Shown: positions 41,013 to 49,746 of the stretch, in pieces
Position numbering within the stretch: the stretch's first letter is position 1
Layout of the letters: every line of letters starts with the position of its first letter
Source of the DNA: Bin87 sp965203195
GTDB lineage: Bacteria; Chloroflexota; Dehalococcoidia; Lucifugimonadales; UBA3495
Assembly (NCBI GenBank): GCA_965203195.1
Contig: OZ241860.1
Location: forward strand, 3,162,001 to 3,226,000
Length of the DNA: 64,000 nucleotides
Direction of reading: 5' to 3'
Program-made: the position numbers and the translations under genes
The notes under the pieces: model-generated
Seen by the model: only the letters and a program-made list of their open reading frames with translations
Told to the model about the DNA's origin: nothing
Databases searched by the model: none

Positions 41013-42587
41013 TTATCCGATCAGCGCGGCGGCCCGTTCTGCGATCATTATCGCCGTGGCGTTGGTATTCGCCCGCACCACATTGGGGCAGATGGACAGG
41101 TCAACCACCCGCAAGTTGCGGACGCCATGCACCCGGCACTGCTGGTCCACCACTGCCATCGCATCATCCGCCGGCCCCATCCGGCAGGAACCGGAGGTGT
41201 GGTAGGTGGTAAAGACATTCCGCAGCAGCCAGTCGTCCAGGGCGTCATCCGACGCCAGTTCACCGGCCGTCGGCGAAAGGGGCGCGCCCGCAATTGCCCC
41301 GAAAGCCGGCTGCGCCAGTATCCGCCGGCACAGCCGCGTCGCCGCCCGCAGACGGCGCCGGTCCTCCGCGCTGCGGAGATAGCGGTAGTCAATCAGCGGT
41401 TGGGCCTCCGGGTCTGCCGACGCCAGCCGCAGCTCCCCCGCGCTGTCCGCCAGCTGCAAAATGCAGGTCATACGCAGAATGTCATCCCGCCCCCCGTCCG
41501 GCCCGCCTCCCGCTGGCCCGTTGCCGCTACCCAGAGGACTTGGCCCCGACGCCGTGTTGTTCACATACACCTGCATATCGTTGCGCGCCCCCGACCCTTC
41601 GGTGGTATAGCGCAGCATCGTCTGGATCCGGGAACCGGCGAAACCGGAACCGGCGGCATAACCGGGGCGCAGCGCCGTGTCCACATAAATCAGCGGATGG
41701 TCGCGCAGGTTCTGCCCCACGCCGGGCAAATCCCGTACTACCGGAATGCCCAGCCCGGCCAGATGCTCCGCCGGCCCCACGCCCGACAGCATCAGCAGCT
41801 GCGGCGAAGCGATGCCGCCGGCGCACAGGATTATCTCCCGCCCGTACACCGCAAAGGTCTCGCTCCCGCTGGACACACTGGCGCCCACTGCCCTGGCCCC
41901 ATCCCAAAGTATGCGCCGCGCCGTGGCGCCGCCCCGTATGGTCAGGTTGAGACGGTGGCGCGCCGCCGGCAGATAGGCCAGGGCCGCGTTCATTCTGATG
42001 CCCGCCGGGTTATTCATCGGCGCCGCGCCCACGCCGCCCGATTGCGGATGGTTCATATCCTCATCCTCAGGGAACCCCAGGCCGGCGCACGCCGCCACAA
42101 AGGCGGTCTGGAAAGGGTGCCAAGCGTTGCGGGGCGCGCGCTCCACCGGGATGGGGCCGCTGTCGCCGTGAAAGTCATCCCGCACATCGGCATCCGATTC
42201 CAGACGGCGAAAGTAGGGCAGAACCTGCTCGTAGCCCCACCCGTGGTTGCCCGCCGCCGCCCAGGCGTCGTAATCCTCCGGCAGGCCGCGCAGGAATACC
42301 TGTCCGTTGACGGCGCCGGAGCCGCCCACAACCCGGCCCCGGGCAATGGACATCGGGGCTTCCTGCCGGTGGGTAGCCACCGCGCGGTACGACCAGTTGT
42401 AGGGCGCGCCGGGCGCCGAAGCATCCTGCCGGGAACCGTCCCGCAGTTCCGCCGGCCACTGCTCAAAATCGGCGAAGTCCGGCCCCGCTTCCAGCAGCAG
42501 CACGGAACGGCGCGGGTTTTCCGACAGCCGCGCCGCCAGCGCGCAGCCTGCCGAACCGCCGCCGATAATTATAAAGTCATATTCCAT
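41013..42587 (-). CDS. GMC family FAD oxidoreductase (choline dehydrogenase-like)
   Basis: 524 residues. It begins with the FAD-binding YDFIIIGGGSAGCALAARLSE. GMC signatures are GRVVGGSGAVNGQVFLRG near residue 83 and GGIASPQLLMLSGVGP near residue 255. The C-terminus carries the catalytic His in TTYHTSGSCRMG and the second residue in NVVRANTNATAIMIAE (Asn in place of the more usual His or Asn pair). It oxidises an alcohol to an aldehyde or ketone. Such enzymes are abundant in SAR202. It is 12 bp downstream of lipB. Confidence 0.93.
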   Translation of the reverse strand: MEYDFIIIGGGSAGCALAARLSENPRRSVLLLEAGPDFADFEQWPAELRDGSRQDASAPGAPYNWSYRAVATHRQEAPMSIARGRVVGGSGAVNGQVFLRGLPEDYDAWAAAGNHGWGYEQVLPYFRRLESDADVRDDFHGDSGPIPVERAPRNAWHPFQTAFVAACAGLGFPEDEDMNHPQSGGVGAAPMNNPAGIRMNAALAYLPAARHRLNLTIRGGATARRILWDGARAVGASVSSGSETFAVYGREIILCAGGIASPQLLMLSGVGPAEHLAGLGIPVVRDLPGVGQNLRDHPLIYVDTALRPGYAAGSGFAGSRIQTMLRYTTEGSGARNDMQVYVNNTASGPSPLGSGNGPAGGGPDGGRDDILRMTCILQLADSAGELRLASADPEAQPLIDYRYLRSAEDRRRLRAATRLCRRILAQPAFGAIAGAPLSPTAGELASDDALDDWLLRNVFTTYHTSGSCRMGPADDAMAVVDQQCRVHGVRNLRVVDLSICPNVVRANTNATAIMIAERAAALIG

Positions 42588-42599
42588 ATTGCCATCGCC

Positions 42600-43364
42600 T
42601 CATCGTCTCCCGCAGCATCTTGCCGCCAACCCCATTGCCGCGCAGAACTGCCCTGCCACGGCGTCCGCTACCCGTTCCAGAGACGGCGCCGGTGCCGGCG
42701 CCGCCGGCAGCTCAACGGCCAGGGAAGTGACGCCCCGGTCGGCAATACCGCAGGGGATGATGCCGTCAAACATCCTCAAATCGGGGTCAACATTAATCGC
42801 AAAGCCGTGATAGGCCACGCCGCCGGCGATTTTGACGCCGATAGCGGCGATTTTGCGCTGCCCGTCGCCGGTCCACACGCCGGTCAACCCGTCCACCGTA
42901 GCCGCCGCCAGCCCGAATTCGGCCAGGCTGGCGATGATTATCCGCTCCAAAGCCCGCACATACCAGTGCGGCCCGCCGCGCCCCCGCAGCTGGATAACGG
43001 GATACGCTACCAGCTGCCCCGGCCCGTGGTAAGTCGTCAGTCCGCCCCGGTCGGTAGCCACCACGGCAATGCCCCGCGCCGCCAGTGACGCCTCATCCCG
43101 CAGCAGGTGGTCGTCCGGCGCCAGCCGCCCGCGGGTGTAGGTATGCGGGTGTTCCAGCAGCAGCAGGGTCGCCGGCGCCGCCCCGCTCCGCACCTGCCCG
43201 GCAATAGCGACCTGCCACTCCCACGCCGCCCGGTAGGGCATCACGCCGGCGCGGATAATGCGGCAGACGGGCAACGGCGCGCCGGCGGCGTCATCCGCGC
43301 CAACAGTATCATCCGTGCCGCCCGTGACCGCCGGCGCCGCCTCAATAGATGGGCGTGTCGTCAT
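42600..43364 (-). CDS. lipB: Lipoyl(octanoyl) transferase
   Basis: 254 residues; the ATG at 43364 overlaps the 3' end of the E2 gene by 23 bases, implying coupled translation. Family motifs are LLLEHPHTYTRGR near residue 72, RGGLTTYHGPGQLVAYP near residue 105, the conserved Lys in AAIGVKIAGGVAYHG, and the catalytic Cys in GIIPCGIADRG. It transfers octanoate from ACP to the lipoyl domain of E2. Being encoded directly behind E2 fits that use; lipA is not in the window. Confidence 0.95.
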   Translation of the reverse strand: MTTRPSIEAAPAVTGGTDDTVGADDAAGAPLPVCRIIRAGVMPYRAAWEWQVAIAGQVRSGAAPATLLLLEHPHTYTRGRLAPDDHLLRDEASLAARGIAVVATDRGGLTTYHGPGQLVAYPVIQLRGRGGPHWYVRALERIIIASLAEFGLAAATVDGLTGVWTGDGQRKIAAIGVKIAGGVAYHGFAINVDPDLRMFDGIIPCGIADRGVTSLAVELPAAPAPAPSLERVADAVAGQFCAAMGLAARCCGRR

Positions 43365-44808
43365 CCATCGCCTCCAGGCGACGCTTGACCGATTGCAGAA
43401 ACGCCCCCGCTTCGGCGCCGTCGTTAATCCGATGGTCAAAAGACAGGCACAGGTTCATCATCCAGCGGATGGCGATAGCGTCGTTGACCACCACCGGGCG
43501 CTGCTGGACGGCTTCGGTGGTGATAATGCCCGCCTGGGGGTAGTTGATAATCGGCCCGCCCAGGATGCTGCCCAGCGCCCCGGTATTGTTGACCGTAAAA
43601 GAGCCGCCCTGGACGTCCGGCAGCCGCAGCCGGCCGGCACGCGCCCGGCCCGACAGATCGGCCACGGCGTGGGCCAGCCCGGCAATGCTCAAGCGGTCGG
43701 CATCGTGGAGCACCGGAACCACCAGCCCGGACGGGGCCGCCACCGCGATGCCCAGATTGATGCGCCGCTTCAGCACAATGCAATCCTCGCCCCAGGATGC
43801 GTTGAGCGTAGGATGCTCTTTCAATGAAGCCGCCACCGCCTTGAGCGCGAAGGGCAGATAGGTCAGGTTGACGCCCTCCCGCCGGCGGAAATCGTCCCGC
43901 TCCCGGCGGCGCAGGGCCACCAGGCGGGTAATGTCCGCTTCCACCATACTCCAGGCGTGGGGAATCTGCGTAACCGACCGCACCATCGCGTCGGCAATCA
44001 TCCGGCGCACCGGGGACAGGGGGATGCGTTCCTCATCGTCGGCAGCGCCCGCCGCCGGTTCGGATACCGGCGGCGCCGGCGTCGGCGCAATTGCCGGGCC
44101 GGCCGGCGGGGCAGGAGCTGTTGTGGATGGTTCGGCAACGCCGCCGGCGGCCGCGCCGGCCCCCGATTCCAGATAGCGCAGCACATCGTTGCGGGTAATG
44201 CGCCCGCCAATGCCGGTGCCGGCGATGCGGCCAACATCCACGCTATGCTCCCGCGCCAGCCGTCGCACCGCCGGGGAAAGGCGATGGGGAGACGGGGCGG
44301 GAACGGACGAAGCCGGCCGGGCAGCATCGGCATCGGCTTGCGGTGGTGGCGTGGCCGTGTTTGTGTTCGTGCTTGTGACCGTGGCAGTTGCCGGCGGAGC
44401 GGCGGCGATTTGCTGTTCCGCGGCGCGCGCCTCCACGGCGGAACCTCCCGTAGGGCCTACGGGCTGGGCATCCAGCAGATATGCTACCGGCGTCGGGGGC
44501 CGGGCAGCAGCGGTTGTGGCCGGCATCGCAGCGTCGGCCGGCGGTGGCGCCGCCGACGCCCTGTCCCCGGCGCTGGTTTCAACTTCGGCGATGGCCGCGC
44601 CCATCGGCACCGTCTCGCCCTCCTGCGCGATGATGCGCAGCAGCTCGCCCGCCACCGGGGACGGCACTTCCATCGTTACCTTGTCGGTGACCACTTCCAC
44701 CAGCGGGTCGTAGCGTTCTACCCGGTCGCCGGGCCGTTTCAGCCACTTGCCGATGGTGCCTTCAACGACGCTCTCGCCGACCTGAGGCAGTTCAATGAAT
44801 TGAGGCAC
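43342..44808 (-). CDS. 2-oxoacid dehydrogenase E2 (dihydrolipoamide acyltransferase)
   Basis: 488 residues from a GTG with AAGGA upstream. Domains in order: a lipoyl domain with the modified Lys in VTDKVTMEVPSP (about residue 43); a long Ala/Pro/Thr linker; a peripheral subunit-binding domain (SPAVRRLAREHSVDVGRIAG) near residue 190; and the catalytic acyltransferase domain ending with the active site LSFDHRINDGAEAG. It forms the core of a pyruvate or branched-chain 2-oxoacid dehydrogenase complex with the E1 subunits upstream. Substrate cannot be fixed by sequence alone. No E3 gene is nearby. Confidence 0.95.
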   Translation of the reverse strand: MPQFIELPQVGESVVEGTIGKWLKRPGDRVERYDPLVEVVTDKVTMEVPSPVAGELLRIIAQEGETVPMGAAIAEVETSAGDRASAAPPPADAAMPATTAAARPPTPVAYLLDAQPVGPTGGSAVEARAAEQQIAAAPPATATVTSTNTNTATPPPQADADAARPASSVPAPSPHRLSPAVRRLAREHSVDVGRIAGTGIGGRITRNDVLRYLESGAGAAAGGVAEPSTTAPAPPAGPAIAPTPAPPVSEPAAGAADDEERIPLSPVRRMIADAMVRSVTQIPHAWSMVEADITRLVALRRRERDDFRRREGVNLTYLPFALKAVAASLKEHPTLNASWGEDCIVLKRRINLGIAVAAPSGLVVPVLHDADRLSIAGLAHAVADLSGRARAGRLRLPDVQGGSFTVNNTGALGSILGGPIINYPQAGIITTEAVQQRPVVVNDAIAIRWMMNLCLSFDHRINDGAEAGAFLQSVKRRLEAMDDDTPIY

Positions 44809-44970
44809 GGGTCAATCCTTATCCGTAATGCTTGAGTTGATTTGCCGGAGCGAGTTTCGACAGGCCGGCCGGCAAAGCCGGCCGATTGGAACCGGCCCGG
44901 CCTGTTTGCGCGCGCCGGCGCGTTTCCAGGCGGATGGCCCGAACTTCCGTTGCGGCTGCCCGTACGGCTG

Positions 44971-44993
44971 ATTGAGATGCGCCGCATCTCAAT
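44971..44993. promoter_or_regulatory. 23-nt palindrome between E1 beta and E2
   Basis: ATTGAGATGCG and its exact complement are separated by a single C. It lies in the 216-bp gap between E1 beta and E2, 163 bp before the E2 start. Its size and symmetry fit a dimeric regulator operator; the regulator is unknown. Confidence 0.5.
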
Positions 44994-45024
44994 CGTCAAA
45001 GCCGGCGCGCTCTGCCTCAGGCAT

Positions 45025-46008
45025 CTAGTAAGCCGCCAGGCGGCGCAGCTCGGCGGCGATGGCGTCGGCGCTGGGCATATAGGCATCCTCCAGGGATTGA
45101 GCAAAGGGCATTGTCGGCACATCCGGGCCGCAGAGACGGGCGATGGGCGCGTCCAGATAGTCAAAGGCTTCGTTGGCGGCCAGGGCGGCGATTTCGGCGC
45201 CAATGCCGCCGCTGATGTTGTCCTCGTGGACGATCAGCAGTTTGCCGGTCTTGCGGACGGAATCCAGGATGGTCGCCGTGTCCAGGGGCTTCAGTGTCCG
45301 CAGGTCAACCACTTCGGCGCTGATGCCTTCCCCGGCTACGGAGCGGGCCGCCGCCAGGCAGTAGTGCATCGCCAGTCCGTAAGATACTACGGTGATGTCA
45401 GCGCCGGCGTGTTTGATGTCCGCCGGGCCGATGGGCAGCGTGTATTCGCCGTCAGGCACTTCGCCGCGCACCAGCCGGTAAGTCTTTTTGTGCTCCAGAA
45501 AGATGACGGGGTTGTCATCGCGGATGGCGGCCTTGAGCAGCCCTTTGGCTTCGTAAGGCGTGGACGGCGTAACCACCAGCAGCCCCGGCGTGTGAAAGAA
45601 CAGGGCTTCTACATTCTGCGAGTGGTACAGGCCGCCGCGGATGCCGCCGCCGTAGGGAATGCGGACGGTCATCGGCACCTTCAGGGCGCCGTTGGTGCCG
45701 TAGTGAACGCGAGCCGCTTCGCCAATGAGCTGGTTGACGCTGGGCCAGACGAAATCGGAGAACTGCACCTCGGGGACGGGGCGCATCCCCCGAAAGGCGG
45801 CGCCCAGGGCAATGCCCATGATGGACGCCTCCGCCAGCGGGGTATCCAGTGTCCGCTGCGGCCCGAAATCCTCGATAAAGCCCTGCGTCGCCAGGAACAC
45901 GCCGCCGCGCTGCCCCACGTCCTCGCCCATCACGAAAACGCGCTCATCCCGCTCCATTTCCTCGCGGAGGGCGGAGCGGACCGCTTCAATAACCGTCATT
46001 TCTGCCAT
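45025..46008 (-). CDS. 2-oxoacid dehydrogenase E1 beta subunit
   Basis: 327 residues, the usual size for a separate beta subunit, from the ATG at 46008. Landmarks are FVMGEDVGQRGGVFLATQG near residue 25, TLDTPLAEASIMGIALGAA near residue 52, VPMTVRIPYGGGIRGGLYHSQ, and the C-terminal LIVHEDNISGGIGAEIAAL. With E1 alpha it forms the thiamine-diphosphate decarboxylase of the complex. It is separated from E1 alpha by a small membrane-protein gene and its partial copy, which is unusual. Confidence 0.95.
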   Translation of the reverse strand: MAEMTVIEAVRSALREEMERDERVFVMGEDVGQRGGVFLATQGFIEDFGPQRTLDTPLAEASIMGIALGAAFRGMRPVPEVQFSDFVWPSVNQLIGEAARVHYGTNGALKVPMTVRIPYGGGIRGGLYHSQNVEALFFHTPGLLVVTPSTPYEAKGLLKAAIRDDNPVIFLEHKKTYRLVRGEVPDGEYTLPIGPADIKHAGADITVVSYGLAMHYCLAAARSVAGEGISAEVVDLRTLKPLDTATILDSVRKTGKLLIVHEDNISGGIGAEIAALAANEAFDYLDAPIARLCGPDVPTMPFAQSLEDAYMPSADAIAAELRRLAAY

Positions 46009-46099
46009 AGGGATGCCGCCTGTTTTTGTGCCGGCAACGCCGGGGTTGACGCCGGCCGGTTGAGCAACCGGCCCGAATAATGCCGCCCTTCCGATGACT

Positions 46100-46342
46100 T
46101 CAGCAACGGCTGGCGGGGGTATCCTCCGCTTCCTGCGCCGGCGGCAGGTAGTCGTCCAGGTTGATGCCCGCCCTCTGCAACGCCGAGCGCACTTCCGCCA
46201 GAGTTTCTGCGCGGCCCTCGATGTGCCCTTCGGCGCGGCCCTCGGTGTGCCCCCCGGCGCGGCCTTTGTCAAACTCTTTGGCGCGGAGACGCCGCTTGTG
46301 CGGTTCCGGCAGATTGGTATTGAGAAATTCGGCCAGTACCAT
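46100..46342 (-). CDS. Duplicate of the EG-repeat C-terminal region
   Basis: 80 residues from the ATG at 46342 with an excellent ribosome binding site (AAAGGAG, five bases). The sequence MVLAEFLNTNLPEPHKRRLR then a [TR]EGRAEGHIEGRAE repeat and SALQRAGINLDDYLPPAQEA is a near copy of the C-terminal half of the protein encoded just upstream. Its leader (GGCATCCCTATGGCAGAAA) matches the start of E1 beta, so the copy arose by a local tandem duplication that reached into the E1 beta gene. No membrane segment. Role unknown. Confidence 0.6.
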   Translation of the reverse strand: MVLAEFLNTNLPEPHKRRLRAKEFDKGRAGGHTEGRAEGHIEGRAETLAEVRSALQRAGINLDDYLPPAQEAEDTPASRC

Positions 46343-46385
46343 AATGGCTCCTTTCTGCCATAGGGATGCCGCCTTTCCGATAACT

Positions 46386-46916
46386 TCAGCAACGGCTGGC
46401 AGGGGTATCCGCCGCTTCCTGCGCCGGCGGCAGGTAGTCGTCCAGGTTGATGCCCGCCCTCTGCAACGCCGAACGCACTTCCGCCAGAGTTTCGGCGCGG
46501 CCTTCGGTGTGCCCCTCGATATGCCCTTCGGCGCGGCCTTCGGTGCGCCCTTTGTCAAACCCTTCGGCGCGGAGACGCCGCTTGTGCGGTTCCAGCAGGC
46601 TGGTGTTGAGAAATTCGGCCAGTACCATAATGGCTCCTTTGGCTTCTGTGGCCATTTTGGCGAGGATGCTGTAGATGCTGCCAGTAATGCCCAGGGCGAT
46701 GAACGCAATGGCGATTCGCGCCAGGACGGTCGGCGCGTCAACCTCGGCGGTGGTAATGAGACCATACCATACCACCAAAGCGTAGATGGCGGCCATTAGC
46801 AGCAACCGGGCCAGCCGGCTCAAATAAAGCAGGGTGCGCCGGCGCAGCGCATTTCGGCTGGCGCGATTTTCCGTATCCGTGCCGGGGCGTGCGTTATGGT
46901 CGCTGCCGTTAGACAT
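46386..46916 (-). CDS. Small membrane protein with charged EG-repeat tail
   Basis: 176 residues; the ATG overlaps the E1 alpha stop by eight bases. After a polar start there are two hydrophobic helices (LARLLLMAAIYALVVWYGLI and ARIAIAFIALGITGSIYSIL), then a cytosolic tail. In the tail a run of acidic-Gly units (TEGRAEGHIEGHTEGRAE) precedes SALQRAGINLDDYLPP. Such runs occur at the ends of Uma2- and Rpn-type proteins in Chloroflexota. An internal ATG with AAAGGAG could also yield only the tail. Co-transcription with the dehydrogenase genes is nearly certain; a function in the complex is not known. Confidence 0.7.
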   Translation of the reverse strand: MSNGSDHNARPGTDTENRASRNALRRRTLLYLSRLARLLLMAAIYALVVWYGLITTAEVDAPTVLARIAIAFIALGITGSIYSILAKMATEAKGAIMVLAEFLNTSLLEPHKRRLRAEGFDKGRTEGRAEGHIEGHTEGRAETLAEVRSALQRAGINLDDYLPPAQEAADTPASRC

Positions 46917-47949
46917 ACAGGTGGTCGTAGATGGTTGACGCCAGCGGCGGCGCGGCTGCGTCCGCAAAGTCGGTGGCCTCGTTAACCTGCCGCTGGGCCG
47001 CGGCGCGAAAGTCGTCCACCTGCCGCTCCGAAACGATGCCGCGCCGCACCAGTTCGGCCGGGAAAACCGCCACCGGATCCCGCTGCCGGGCGACCTCCAG
47101 CGCGTCCCGGTCCCGGTAGCGCCGGTCGTCATCGTCCGTGGTGTGCGGCATAAACCGTTCCACTTTCATTTCCACCAGTGCCGGCCCAACGCGTCGGGCG
47201 TGGTCAATTCCCTGCCGGGTGGCTTCGTAGCAGGCAATGACATCCAGCCCGTCAATGACGAAGCCGGGGAAGCCGTAGCCCTCCGCGCGGGCGGCCACAT
47301 CGCTAACCACCATCTGCGATTCCTGCGGCGTGGAGATGGCGTACCTGTTGTTTTCACAAATAAAGACAATGGGCAGGCGATGGATGGCGGCGAAGTTCAT
47401 GGCTTCGTGGGTTTCCCCTTGGCTGGTGGCGCCGTCGCCGAAGTAGCACAGCGTTACGGTAGCGTCGCCCAGCATCCGGCAGCCCAGGGCGTAGCCCACG
47501 CTCTGGGTCAGGCTGGCGGCTACCACATTGGAAATCTGGATGATGCGGCGGGGCAAATCGGCGCCCTGCAACGGAAACTGGCGCGCACCGGAGTAAGGGT
47601 CGCCTTCCTTGCCCATAAAGGAAAGCATCACCTGACGGGGCGTCAGCCCGGCGGCCATTTTGATTGCCAGGTCGCGGTAGTAGGGAAACAGGAAGCAGTC
47701 GCCGTCCTTCTGCGCCGCCAGCAGCGACCCCAGCTGCGCGGCTTCGTGCCCCTGCGCCGAGGCCGCAATCGGCACCTTGCCCTGCCGGTTCATCATCCAG
47801 ATGCGCTCGTCCATAGTACGCACCAAAATCAGCTGGCGGCAGACTTCCGCCAGGTCGGCGGCGTCAAGGCCGTCGGGCAAAGGCGCGCCGCCGGAGACGC
47901 CGGCGGACGGAATGCCAATATCGTCATCGGTTCCGATGGCCTGGTTCAT
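46909..47949 (-). CDS. 2-oxoacid dehydrogenase E1 alpha subunit
   Basis: 346 residues from the ATG at 47949, with CAGGAG upstream. The thiamine-diphosphate motif is GDGATSQGETHEAMNFAA followed by IVFICENNRYAIS (about residues 178-212). ISNVVAASLTQSVGYALG and the phosphorylation-loop-like FMPHTTDDDDRRYRDRD also match the branched-chain/pyruvate E1 alpha type. It is the first gene of the minus-strand cluster E1 alpha - membrane protein - duplicate - E1 beta - E2 - lipB. Confidence 0.95.
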   Translation of the reverse strand: MNQAIGTDDDIGIPSAGVSGGAPLPDGLDAADLAEVCRQLILVRTMDERIWMMNRQGKVPIAASAQGHEAAQLGSLLAAQKDGDCFLFPYYRDLAIKMAAGLTPRQVMLSFMGKEGDPYSGARQFPLQGADLPRRIIQISNVVAASLTQSVGYALGCRMLGDATVTLCYFGDGATSQGETHEAMNFAAIHRLPIVFICENNRYAISTPQESQMVVSDVAARAEGYGFPGFVIDGLDVIACYEATRQGIDHARRVGPALVEMKVERFMPHTTDDDDRRYRDRDALEVARQRDPVAVFPAELVRRGIVSERQVDDFRAAAQRQVNEATDFADAAAPPLASTIYDHLYV

Positions 47950-48321
47950 AGCGTGCGCAATCTCCTGAAAGGGGACGGATTTGGTGCTGATAACCGGCAG
48001 CCGGCGCAACCTGGCCAAGCCGGCGGGCCGCCGCAATAATAGACTAACGAGGCAAGGCTGGCAAATAGCGCGGCCACCCGGGCGGCCGGCTTCCGGTTTT
48101 ACGCTCCATTGCCCGGGTTTGCCATTACGCCGCACACGGCGGTATGCGGTAGCGCACTGCCTGGCGCGGATTGACGCCATCTTTTGCCGGAGCGACAGGG
48201 GGCAGTACCGGAAACCGAAAAGCCCGGATTTTATCCCCGGATCTTGTCCGGAGACGGGTCTGCCGCAATTTCGCCATATTCGCTATAATAGCAAACAGAG
48301 TTGCCCCAGGAGCGATGACCT
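47950..48321. other. Intergenic region between divergent genes
   Basis: About 370 bp between E1 alpha and the first Uma2 gene. CGCTATAATAGC at 48280-48291 contains a good -10 hexamer for the plus strand, though a matching -35 is not clear. No gene seen. Confidence 0.4.
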
Positions 48322-48939
48322 ATGACTACGCTGGCCGTCACGACGCCCCAACCCCGCGCCGGAATGCGCCTGTCCGTTGCCCAGTTTATGGACTTGCCCG
48401 ACCTGGACGACAAGCGCAAAATGGAACTGGACGACGGAGCACTTTACATTATGCCTCGCCCCAGCCCCGACCACCAGTTCACTCAGCATATCCTGAGCTG
48501 GCACCTGGAAAACTACCTCGTCGGCTTTGCCGCGCCGCCGGCCGAAATATACCAGGACATCATCCTGGCCCTGTCGCCCGGACAGGCGCTCCTCTCCCCT
48601 GACCTGGTCATTATTCTGCCGGGCCCCCAAGCCGCCGTTGTGACGGCCACTATGGTGACGGGCGTACCCGACATTGTGGTTGAAATCCTCTCCTCCGACC
48701 GCAACCGCGACCTGGTGCGCAAACGCCGGCTTTACGGTCAGGCGGGCGTGCGGGAATACTGGATCTGGGATTTATCAAACGACTCCGTAACGCAGCTGGA
48801 ACTGCGAAACGACGGGTATGTGGAACGGGCCATTCTGTCCGCCGCCGACGTCTTGACCACCCCACTGCTGCCCGGCCTGGCCATCCCGTTGTCCGGCATA
48901 TTCCGGCACCGCCGCCGCCCACCCCGTAGCCCCGAATGA
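48322..48939 (+). CDS. Uma2 family (DUF820) protein, copy 1
   Basis: 205 residues, CCAGGAGCG upstream. Uma2 proteins have a PD-(D/E)xK nuclease-like fold. Here the core is SPDLVIILPGP near residue 92 and VPDIVVEILSSDRNRDLVRKRRLYGQAGVREYWIWDL near residue 117, with the acidic residues and Lys in the expected order. Function in the cell is unknown; the family is much expanded in cyanobacteria and Chloroflexota. It is followed 58 bp later by a near copy. Confidence 0.88.
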   Translation: MTTLAVTTPQPRAGMRLSVAQFMDLPDLDDKRKMELDDGALYIMPRPSPDHQFTQHILSWHLENYLVGFAAPPAEIYQDIILALSPGQALLSPDLVIILPGPQAAVVTATMVTGVPDIVVEILSSDRNRDLVRKRRLYGQAGVREYWIWDLSNDSVTQLELRNDGYVERAILSAADVLTTPLLPGLAIPLSGIFRHRRRPPRSPE

Positions 48940-48997
48940 CCGGAGCCTTGCCGATGCCCGCCCCGCCGCACAGAAGTTGCCCCAGGAGCGATGACCT

Positions 48998-49615
48998 ATG
49001 ACTACGCTGGCCGTCACCATGCCCCAACCCCGCGCCGGAATGCGCCTGTCCGTTGCCCAGTTTATGGACTTGCCCGACCTGGACGACAAGCGCAAAATGG
49101 AACTGGACGACGGAGTGCTTTACATTATGCCTCGCCCCAGCCCCGACCACCAGTTTGTCCAGGCCGAATTAATCCGGCGCTTCGGGGATTACCGCGACCG
49201 GCAGCCCGAACCCTCTATTGAGGTGTACCAGGACATTATCCTCGCGCTGCGTCCTGGACAGGCGCTCCTATCCCCTGACCTGGCGATCATCCTGCCGGGC
49301 CCCCGGGCGGCCGTCGTGACGGCCACTATGGTGGCGGGCGTACCCGACATTGTGGTTGAAATCCTCTCCTCCGACCGCAACCGCGACCTGGTGTACAAAC
49401 GCCGGCTTTACGCTCAGGCGGGCGTGCGGGAATACTGGATCTGGGATCTGTCAAACGACGCCGTAACGCAGCTGGAACTGCGAAACGACGGGTATGTGGA
49501 ACGGGCCATTCTGTCCGCCGACGACGTCCTGACCACTCCATTGCTGCCCGGCTTGGCTATCCCGTTGTCCGGCATATTCCGGCATCGCCGCCGCCCGCCC
49601 CGCAGCCCCGAATGA
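48998..49615 (+). CDS. Uma2 family (DUF820) protein, copy 2
   Basis: 205 residues and almost identical to copy 1 at both ends, including ~45 bases of leader before the ATG. A central stretch differs sharply: copy 1 reads FTQHILSWHLENYLVGFAAP where copy 2 reads FVQAELIRRFGDYRDRQPEP. The unit period is 676 bp. The nuclease-type core is intact (VPDIVVEILSSDRNRD). This pattern looks like recombination between a duplicate and a third family member. Confidence 0.88.
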   Translation: MTTLAVTMPQPRAGMRLSVAQFMDLPDLDDKRKMELDDGVLYIMPRPSPDHQFVQAELIRRFGDYRDRQPEPSIEVYQDIILALRPGQALLSPDLAIILPGPRAAVVTATMVAGVPDIVVEILSSDRNRDLVYKRRLYAQAGVREYWIWDLSNDAVTQLELRNDGYVERAILSADDVLTTPLLPGLAIPLSGIFRHRRRPPRSPE

Positions 49616-49746
49616 CCAGAGCCTTGCCGGCGCCGGCCCCGCCATAGTGGTGTACAATAGCAACTGCATCCGGGCAGCATTGCGGTCCGCCGCCGCTCCG
49701 AAATCACGCGCCCGCAACCGGCAAAGGCAGCACCCGCGCATTCGTT

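Noticed and set aside
39939..43088. Open frame of about 1050 codons on the plus strand
   Set aside because: It runs antisense to the SDR, GMC oxidoreductase and lipB genes, which have clear motifs. The translation is Arg/His/Pro-rich with no family features; long antisense frames are expected at this GC content.
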